Shown here piece by piece: positions 7,841 through 12,021 of a DNA stretch of 12,021 bases (position 1 is its first letter; every line of letters begins with the position of its first letter). Made by a program: the position numbers and the translations under genes. The stretch is taken from positions 1-12,021 of the forward strand of contig CAJXQV010000016.1 in assembly GCA_913058165.1 (NCBI GenBank), read 5' to 3'. A model generated the notes under the pieces. That model was given only the letters and a program-made list of their open reading frames with translations. It had not been told where the DNA came from and did no database searches. The DNA is from an uncultured Chromatiales bacterium. GTDB lineage: Bacteria; Pseudomonadota; Gammaproteobacteria; Steroidobacterales; GCA-2729495.

Positions 7841-8521
7841 ATGAGTCATTATCAGATAGCCCCTTCCATTTTGTCAGCTGACTTTGCCCGCTTAGGTGAG
7901 GAGGTTGATAACGTCCTGGATGCGGGGGCGGATATAGTGCATTTTGATGTGATGGATAATCACTATGTCCCGAATCTCACTATTGGGCCGCTGGTTTGCG
8001 AGGCATTAATCAAGCATGGTGTTACCGCGCCGATTGATGTGCATTTAATGGTGAAGCCGGTTGACCGCTTGGTGCAGGATTTTGCCGCCGCCGGTGCTAC
8101 TTATATTAGTTTTCATCCTGAGGCGAGTGAGCACGTAGATCGCACCATTGCGTTGATTCGCGATGCCGGCTGCAAACCCGGTTTGGTGTTTAACCCGGCA
8201 ACGCCTTTGCTTTGGCTTGAGCATGTAATGGACCAGTTAGATCTGATCCTTATCATGTCAGTTAATCCGGGTTTTGGGGGGCAGAGCTTTATTCCTGAAG
8301 CTCTTAACAAGCTGAGTACTGTGCGTGAGCTCATCAATTTGCAGGATCGTGAGATCCTGTTGGAAGTCGATGGTGGAGTGAAGATCGATAACATCGCTGA
8401 GATCGCTGCAGCCGGTGCCGACACCTTTGTTGCCGGGTCCGCTATTTTTGGTGCAGGTGATTACGCGGAGACTATTGCGAAGATGCGCGCTGAGTTGGCG
8501 AGCGTTAGCGCAAGAAATTAA
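7841..8521 (+). CDS. rpe: Ribulose-phosphate 3-epimerase
   Basis: Rpe interconverts ribulose 5-phosphate and xylulose 5-phosphate in the pentose phosphate pathway. The 226-residue protein is a full-length TIM barrel. Motifs in order: [16 protein letters not shown] (residues 7-22), [17 protein letters not shown] with metal ligands H34 and D36 (D36 is also catalytic), [10 protein letters not shown] with H68, [14 protein letters not shown] (phosphate loop), LEVDGGVK with D177 as the second catalytic and metal residue, and [13 protein letters not shown] (phosphate binding). The ATG at 7841 has a good aagga ribosome-binding site 9-10 nt upstream. A strong terminator follows directly. In Pseudomonas rpe is followed by gph (phosphoglycolate phosphatase) and the trp genes, and none of those are present here. 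Confidence 0.98.
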   Translation: MSHYQIAPSILSADFARLGEEVDNVLDAGADIVHFDVMDNHYVPNLTIGPLVCEALIKHGVTAPIDVHLMVKPVDRLVQDFAAAGATYISFHPEASEHVDRTIALIRDAGCKPGLVFNPATPLLWLEHVMDQLDLILIMSVNPGFGGQSFIPEALNKLSTVRELINLQDREILLEVDGGVKIDNIAEIAAAGADTFVAGSAIFGAGDYAETIAKMRAELASVSARN

Positions 8522-8566
8522 TGCAGCGTTGCTCTAGGCAGGTTTCAGCTCGGTATTTTAAACAAT

Positions 8567-8597
8567 AAAAAAGGCCGTCATAAAGACGGCCTTTTTT
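8567..8597. terminator. Bidirectional intrinsic terminator between rpe and crp
   Basis: A 13-bp perfect stem (8567-8579 and 8585-8597) with loop ataaa. The core is ggccgtc/gacggcc, flanked by A6 and T7 runs. It lies 46 nt after the rpe stop and 18 nt after the convergent crp stop and can end both. Confidence 0.93.
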
Positions 8598-8614
8598 TGC
8601 TTTGCATGTAAGCC

Positions 8615-9274
8615 CTAGGCGGTGAGAGTTTGTTTCGGTCGCGCATTGAAAACCACAATGGTTTTACCGCTTGCCGTAACTAATCCCTGCTCTTCAAGAA
8701 CCTTCAGCACGCGCCCTGCCATTTCTCTTGAGCAGCCCACGAGTCTGGACAGCTCCTGACGACTCACTTTAATTTGCATGCCTTCTGGGTGAGTCATTGC
8801 ATCCGGTTCGTTACAAAGATCCATAATGGCGTGAGCCACTCGGCCGGTGACATCAACAAAGGCCAGATCACCCAACTTGCGATTGGTGCGGTCAAGACGA
8901 GTGGCCAGCTGAGTGGCAAGCTCAAAGACCAGTCCGGGGTTTTCGCTGGCAATTTGTCGGAATCGCGAATAAGTCATGTCAGCGATGTCAGATTCGATGC
9001 GGGTGCGAACCCAGGCACTGCGTTGTGGCTCTTCATGGAACAGGCCCATTTCTCCGAAGAATTGACCTTTATTGAGGTAGGCCAGCACCATTTCGTTGCC
9101 ATCCTCGTCCTCGATCATCACTTCGACAGAACCGCCGACAATGTAGTACAGCGTGTCCGGAGTATCTCCGGCATGAATTATCACCGTTTTAGAGGGAACT
9201 GTTCGAACTCTGCAGTACGTGAGAAACCTGTTAATTGCAGGAATATCACTCAGAACCTTGCTGGCCTCAGCCAT
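8615..9274 (-). CDS. crp: cAMP receptor protein, CRP/Vfr type
   Basis: This is a global transcription regulator that binds cAMP and activates or represses promoters as a dimer; the Pseudomonas version is called Vfr. Length is 219 residues against 210 in E. coli, because of short extensions at both ends. The cyclic-nucleotide domain (about 15-130) has the phosphate-binding cassette GQFFGEMGLF ... RSAWV, with G74, E75, R85 and S86 equivalent to E. coli G71, E72, R82 and S83. T130 matches T127, but E. coli S128 is N131 here. The dimer helix leads to LGDLAFVDVTGRVA and DAMTHPEGMQIKVSRQE. The recognition helix CSREMAGRVLKVL has the DNA-contacting R183, E184 and R188 conserved. The ATG at 9274 follows a good aggaga ribosome-binding site by 7 nt. 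Coq7 lies 106 nt upstream on the same strand. In Pseudomonas speD and an osmC-like gene lie between them. Confidence 0.96.
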   Translation of the reverse strand: MAEASKVLSDIPAINRFLTYCRVRTVPSKTVIIHAGDTPDTLYYIVGGSVEVMIEDEDGNEMVLAYLNKGQFFGEMGLFHEEPQRSAWVRTRIESDIADMTYSRFRQIASENPGLVFELATQLATRLDRTNRKLGDLAFVDVTGRVAHAIMDLCNEPDAMTHPEGMQIKVSRQELSRLVGCSREMAGRVLKVLEEQGLVTASGKTIVVFNARPKQTLTA

Positions 9275-9341
9275 CTTAATGTCTCCTAAATAACCCGATG
9301 CCTTTTGTAATACTTTCCGACGCTAAGAGCAAGCTATAACA

Positions 9342-9370
9342 AGTATTTTCAGGGGTTTATCGAAAATCAA
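9342..9370 (-). promoter_or_regulatory. Weak candidate promoter of crp
   Basis: On the minus strand TTGATT (9365-9370, 4/6 match) is followed after 17 nt by AATACT (9342-9347, 4/6 match), between the coq7 stop and the crp start. No terminator separates coq7 from crp, so readthrough is also possible. No clear CRP half-site pair was seen nearby. Confidence 0.3.
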
Positions 9371-9380
9371 GCAATAAGCA

Positions 9381-10022
9381 TCAAATACGATGGGCCAAAG
9401 TGGTCATGATTTTGGACGTGAGGCTCATGCAGGCTCTGATCGGTGTGGGTAGTTTGGCGCCACCTTTTTCGAGCGCATGAGTGCTATGACGAAGTTCATC
9501 ATCGCGCATCTGAAGAATAACCTCACGACTGCGATGGTCATCTGCGGGTAGATCACGTAGATGACTTTCCAGATGTGCGGTGACCTGGTGTTCTGTTTCT
9601 GCGACGAAGCCCAAGCTGATTTTATCGCCTGCTAGGCCTGCGAGCGCACCGATTGCAAATGAGCCACCGTACCAAATTGGGCTCAGCAGACTGGGTCGGC
9701 TGTTGAGTTCGTTTAGCCGGGTTTCGCACCAGGCCAGGTGATCGTGCTCCTCATCAGCGGCTTCAAGCAGGTGTTGTCTGAGTGCCTGATCGCGCGCCAC
9801 CATTGCTTGACCCCGATACAGCGCTTGCGCGGAGATCTCGCCCGCGTGGTTGACCCGCATTAGTGCACTTGCAGCCCGCTGGTCTTCCACCGTCAACTTC
9901 GGGTGTTCGGCGGTTGTCGCGGGGAAAGGTTTTGTCGCCCGCGCTTTGCTGGCGACAATCTTAAGTGCTGCACCAATCTCACCAAGAATAGTGTCGCCCA
10001 AATTGATTTTTCGAGTGTCCAT
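9381..10022 (-). CDS. coq7: Demethoxyubiquinone hydroxylase Coq7
   Basis: Coq7 is a membrane-associated di-iron oxygenase that hydroxylates 2-polyprenyl-3-methyl-6-methoxy-benzoquinone, a late step of ubiquinone synthesis. Counted from ATG 10022 it has 213 residues, like Pseudomonas Coq7 (215). Two helical repeats each supply iron ligands: E62 (MRVNHAGEISAQALY), E92 and H95 (DEEHDHLAWCE), then E143 (AETEHQ), E175 and H178 (RDDELRH). FAIGALAGLAGDKISLGFVAETEHQV is the classical family signature. An in-frame ATG at 10082 would add 20 residues with no family support, so I prefer 10022, although neither start has a strong ribosome-binding site. It is divergent from the DUF481 gene and is followed on the same strand by crp. 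Confidence 0.95.
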   Translation of the reverse strand: MDTRKINLGDTILGEIGAALKIVASKARATKPFPATTAEHPKLTVEDQRAASALMRVNHAGEISAQALYRGQAMVARDQALRQHLLEAADEEHDHLAWCETRLNELNSRPSLLSPIWYGGSFAIGALAGLAGDKISLGFVAETEHQVTAHLESHLRDLPADDHRSREVILQMRDDELRHSTHALEKGGAKLPTPIRACMSLTSKIMTTLAHRI

Positions 10023-10113
10023 TGGTATCAAGCTTACTATCTTTTCCGGTGGTTGGAGGGCGAACAGCCGTTCAGCCGGCATGTTTTAATGTCGTCTTGG
10101 GATGTATGGTTGA

Positions 10114-10127
10114 GTATTATGTAATAC
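10114..10127. repeat. 14-bp palindrome between coq7 and the DUF481 gene
   Basis: gtattatgtaatac reads the same on both strands. It lies midway in the 168-bp divergent gap, about 64 nt from the DUF481 start and 92 nt from the coq7 start. Its size and place fit a dimeric regulator site, but it matches neither the CRP (TGTGA/TCACA) nor the FNR (TTGAT/ATCAA) consensus. No other clear signal was found in this gap. Confidence 0.4.
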
Positions 10128-10190
10128 CAGCGACTGTTAAGACGCTTCAGGCTAGGGTAATTCGTTAAACGTAAAACAGGGTTAATCGAC

Positions 10191-10913
10191 ATGTTGATAA
10201 GAAAAATAATTTTTCCGAGCATTCTGCTGTTGGCAGCATTTACGGCTAATGCTCAGGAAGAAGAGGAAAATGGCGGACCATGGTCGGGCAATACAACTTT
10301 GGGTTATCTAGCGACAAGCGGCAATACTGAAAGCAAGTCGGTTAACTTTGAGTTCGGTGTCAACTATGACGCGGTGCGCTGGCATCACGGCCTGAGTGGC
10401 AGATTATTCTCTTCGAGCCAAGATAAGGACGCAACAGCCGAAAACTATCAGTTGTCGTGGAACAGCAAATACGATTTTTCGGAATTCAATTACGGCGTAG
10501 GACGCTTGGACTGGAGGCGCGATCGTTTCAGTAGTTATGACTACCAGCGTTTTGCGACTCTGGGATATGGCCGGAGGATTATTAAGAGCGAAAAGCATGA
10601 GTTTGACGCCGAAATTGGTGGTGGTTGGAGTCAGTCGAAAACTGTCTTAAATGAGGATATCAGTGAGGCTGTGCTTCGTTTGTATGGCGAATATGACTGG
10701 GAAATTACCGATACATCTAAGTTTTCACAGACCGTAGAAGTCTCTGCTGGTAGCAGCAACACCTATACCGAAGCAGTGACTTCATTGCGACTGTCAATTG
10801 CAGGAAGCCTCGGTCTGGCAGTGTCATTTACCTACCAAAATAACAGCGATGTGGTGCCCGGAACAAAGAAAACCGACACCATTACTGCCATTGGTCTTGA
10901 TTACGAGTTCTAA
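10191..10913 (+). CDS. DUF481 (YdiY-type) outer-membrane beta-barrel protein
   Basis: A 240-residue secreted protein of the DUF481/YdiY family, often annotated as a putative salt-induced outer-membrane protein; its function is not known. The first 21 residues are a clear signal peptide (basic MLIRK, hydrophobic core FPSILLLAAFT, ANA cleavage site before Q22). An acidic EEEEN linker follows, then the family opening WSGNTTLGYLATSGNTES. The rest alternates polar and hydrophobic residues in short strands with many aromatic residues, as expected for a beta-barrel. It ends in LDYEF with the terminal phenylalanine recognised by the BAM machinery. The start has only a weak caggg ribosome-binding site. 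It stands alone on the plus strand, divergent from coq7, and is separated from rplM by 156 nt that contain the rplM promoter. Confidence 0.9.
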   Translation: MLIRKIIFPSILLLAAFTANAQEEEENGGPWSGNTTLGYLATSGNTESKSVNFEFGVNYDAVRWHHGLSGRLFSSSQDKDATAENYQLSWNSKYDFSEFNYGVGRLDWRRDRFSSYDYQRFATLGYGRRIIKSEKHEFDAEIGGGWSQSKTVLNEDISEAVLRLYGEYDWEITDTSKFSQTVEVSAGSSNTYTEAVTSLRLSIAGSLGLAVSFTYQNNSDVVPGTKKTDTITAIGLDYEF

Positions 10914-10938
10914 AACAATCACTTAAGCAAGAATAACG

Positions 10939-10956
10939 CCAAGAAGCGATTCTTGG
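10939..10956 (+). other. Short perfect hairpin with GCGA tetraloop
   Basis: ccaagaa and ttcttgg form a perfect 7-bp stem closed by the stable GNRA-type loop gcga, 26 nt after the DUF481 stop. No T-run follows, so it is not a classical terminator; it may protect the mRNA 3' end or act as a weak stop. Confidence 0.45.
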
Positions 10957-10975
10957 TAGAAATAGGGTTCTGCCG

Positions 10976-11004
10976 TTGAAATGCAAGCCAAAGATCAGTA
11001 TTAT
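10976..11004 (+). promoter_or_regulatory. Sigma70 promoter of the rplM-rpsI operon
   Basis: TTGAAA (10976-10981, 5/6 match), a 17-nt spacer, and TATTAT (10999-11004, 5/6 match). This is the best promoter match in the window and is placed to give a leader of about 60 nt before rplM. Prediction from sequence only. Confidence 0.65.
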
Positions 11005-11017
11005 GGCGCACCTTTCG

Positions 11018-11062
11018 GCGGGCATGCCCGCAGCAGAACAATAGATTCGGAGCCCTGAGGGC
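11018..11062 (+). promoter_or_regulatory. Structured rplM mRNA leader, possible L13 autoregulatory site
   Basis: The leader between the promoter and rplM contains a perfect 14-bp palindrome, gcgggcatgcccgc (11018-11031), able to fold as a 5-bp stem with loop catg. A second hairpin is gccc-tga-gggc (11052-11062). The 3' arm of the second overlaps tgaggg, the only plausible ribosome-binding site for ATG 11070, so folding could mask it. In E. coli L13 is reported to repress its own operon through the leader; that this leader does the same is inferred. Confidence 0.4.
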
Positions 11063-11069
11063 ACTATCA

Positions 11070-11504
11070 ATGAAGACTTTTTCCGCAAAACCCGCTGAGG
11101 TTCAGCGCAGCTGGTACGTTGTTGACGCAACTAACAAGACTTTGGGTCGTCTCGCGACCGAGCTGGCGCTGCGTCTGCGCGGCAAGCACAAGCCTATATT
11201 TACCCCGCATGTCGATACTGGCGATTACATCGTCGTTATTAATGCAGCTAAGATCCGTGTAACGGGCAACAAACTTGATGGCAAGTTGTACCACCATCAC
11301 ACAGGTTATATCGGTCACCTGAAAACGATTGATCTTAGAACCCTGCTCGCTGAGAAGCCTGAGAGGGTATTAACTCTGGCAGTTAAGGGCATGTTGCCTA
11401 AGAACAGCCTAGGCCGTGCAATGATTAAGAAAATGCGCGTGTTTGCAGGTCCCGAGCACACTCATGTTGCTCAGCAGCCTCAGCCTTTAGAAATACAAGC
11501 CTAA
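11070..11504 (+). CDS. rplM: 50S ribosomal protein L13
   Basis: L13 is an early-assembling 23S rRNA-binding protein of the large subunit. The 144-residue sequence aligns along its whole length with E. coli L13 (142 residues): [82 protein letters not shown] and the closing [11 protein letters not shown]. It is the first gene of the conserved rplM-rpsI operon, with rpsI starting 21 nt after its stop. The ribosome-binding site lies inside a leader hairpin, which suggests translational control. Confidence 0.99.
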   Translation: MKTFSAKPAEVQRSWYVVDATNKTLGRLATELALRLRGKHKPIFTPHVDTGDYIVVINAAKIRVTGNKLDGKLYHHHTGYIGHLKTIDLRTLLAEKPERVLTLAVKGMLPKNSLGRAMIKKMRVFAGPEHTHVAQQPQPLEIQA

Positions 11505-11525
11505 GCGGGCTCACAGGAATAACTC

Positions 11526-11918
11526 ATGAGTGAACAAGTTTATTACGGCACTGGTCGCAGAAAGAGGTCAACAGCGCGTGTTTATGCACGCCCCGGTACC
11601 GGCGCCATCATTGTTAACGGCAAGCCTATCGATACCTTCTTTGGTCGCGAAACAGCGCGCATGATTGTGCGTCAGGCGCTTCAGGTAGCAGATGCGGAAG
11701 GTAAGTTTGATGTGACAGCAACCGTAAAAGGTGGTGGCACAACCGGACAGGCCGGCGCAATTCGTCATGGGTTGACCCGTGCGTTGATGCAGTCTGATGA
11801 ATCATTGCGTCAGCCCCTGCGTGCTGCTGGCTTTGTTACGCGGGATGCACGAGAAGTTGAACGTAAGAAAGTTGGTCTTCGCAAAGCACGCCGCGCGACT
11901 CAGTTCTCGAAACGTTAA
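11526..11918 (+). CDS. rpsI: 30S ribosomal protein S9
   Basis: S9 is a small-subunit protein whose C-terminal tail reaches the P-site tRNA. The 130-residue protein is complete, with the family sequence [15 protein letters not shown] at the start, [19 protein letters not shown] in the middle, and [18 protein letters not shown] at the end, including the terminal lysine-arginine that contacts tRNA. A clear aggaa ribosome-binding site precedes ATG 11526 by 8 nt. It is co-transcribed with rplM. A short hairpin and an apparent tRNA follow; in many gammaproteobacteria petABC or sspA would come next, but the contig ends first. Confidence 0.99.
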   Translation: MSEQVYYGTGRRKRSTARVYARPGTGAIIVNGKPIDTFFGRETARMIVRQALQVADAEGKFDVTATVKGGGTTGQAGAIRHGLTRALMQSDESLRQPLRAAGFVTRDAREVERKKVGLRKARRATQFSKR

Positions 11919-11930
11919 TCGTACTGCGTT

Positions 11931-11944
11931 CGGGGATTACCCCG
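11931..11944 (+). terminator. Weak hairpin after rpsI, possible terminator
   Basis: cgggg-atta-ccccg forms a 5-bp GC stem followed by tgttttt, 13 nt after the rpsI stop. The stem is short and the U-run imperfect and runs directly into the apparent tRNA, so termination is uncertain; it may instead be a processing signal. Confidence 0.4.
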
Positions 11945-11950
11945 TGTTTT

Positions 11951-11974
11951 TGGGGGATCGTCTAGTGGTAGGAC
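11951..11974 (+). tRNA. 5' fragment of a tRNA gene, possibly tRNA-Gln
   Basis: The last 24 genomic bases fit tRNA positions 1-25. There is a 7-nt acceptor strand tggggga, then tc, then a D-arm whose stem gtct/ggac pairs fully (one G-U), with a loop containing the conserved A14, G15, G18-G19 and A21. A 5' U followed by G-run is typical of bacterial tRNA-Gln, but the anticodon is missing, so the identity is a guess. The gene is cut by the adapter at 11975. Confidence 0.6.
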
Positions 11975-12021
11975 CTGTCTCTTATACACATCTCCGAGCC
12001 CACGAGACAAGAGGCAATCTC
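11975..12021 (+). other. Illumina Nextera read-2 adapter with i7 index (contamination)
   Basis: Positions 11975-11993 are the mosaic end ctgtctcttatacacatct and 11994-12008 are ccgagcccacgagac, the Nextera read-2 arm. Then comes aagaggca (12009-12016), which I recognise as the i7 index called N711, and atctc, the beginning of the P7 tail. None of this is genomic. The first base (11975) could equally be the last genomic base, since it matches both. Confidence 0.97.

Noticed and set aside
8774..9289. 171-codon plus-strand frame opposite crp
   Set aside because: Long, but fully antisense to crp, whose motifs are conserved residue by residue; it shows no protein family features.
10023..10082. 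Upstream ATG that would add 20 residues to Coq7
   Set aside because: The added segment has no match to the family, and the shorter form has the usual length.

Overview
The window is a piece of a gammaproteobacterial chromosome made almost entirely of housekeeping genes. At both ends it runs into Illumina Nextera library adapter, so positions 1-38 and 11975-12021 are not genomic. Protein content (YhdP, TldD/PmbA, long-form YihY, DjlA, CRP/Vfr, Coq7, a DUF481 outer-membrane protein) and local gene order resemble Pseudomonas and marine relatives such as the Cellvibrionales group. The exact lineage is an inference. I saw no insertion sequence, phage gene, CRISPR array or toxin-antitoxin pair.

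Layout. (1) 39-2455, plus strand: the 3' end of yhdP, then tldD, then an unrecognised two-helix membrane protein. A perfect 18-bp stem terminator (2473-2513) ends this unit and also serves the convergent purE. (2) 2539-4476: purE (minus) and pmbA/tldE (plus) are divergent, so purE sits between the two halves of the TldD/TldE protease. (3) 4473-6848, minus strand: purC, a terminator, then a YihY-family membrane protein whose stop codon overlaps that of pmbA. (4) 6955-8521, plus strand: djlA and rpe, with a terminator shared with convergent crp. (5) 8615-10022, minus strand: coq7 then crp/vfr. (6) 10191-11918, plus strand: a DUF481 outer-membrane protein, then the rplM-rpsI ribosomal operon with a good sigma70 promoter and a structured leader. 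The genomic sequence ends 24 nt into an apparent tRNA gene.

How the genes relate. PurE and PurC catalyse consecutive steps of de novo purine synthesis (N5-CAIR to CAIR, then CAIR to SAICAR). TldD and PmbA form one metalloprotease. L13 and S9 are assembly proteins of the two ribosomal subunits. The others act separately: Coq7 in ubiquinone synthesis, Rpe in the pentose phosphate pathway, DjlA as a membrane co-chaperone of DnaK, CRP as a cAMP-responsive regulator, YhdP in phospholipid transport to the outer membrane.

No gene-free stretch exceeds 300 bases. The longest gaps are 10023-10190 (a 14-bp palindrome) and 10914-11069 (a hairpin, the rplM promoter and its leader). I did not find a new multi-gene system. 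The points most worth checking are the adapter contamination (which also creates a false protein start), an unusual PurE active-site loop, rearranged gene order around tldD/pmbA and rpe/crp, and the cut-off tRNA.
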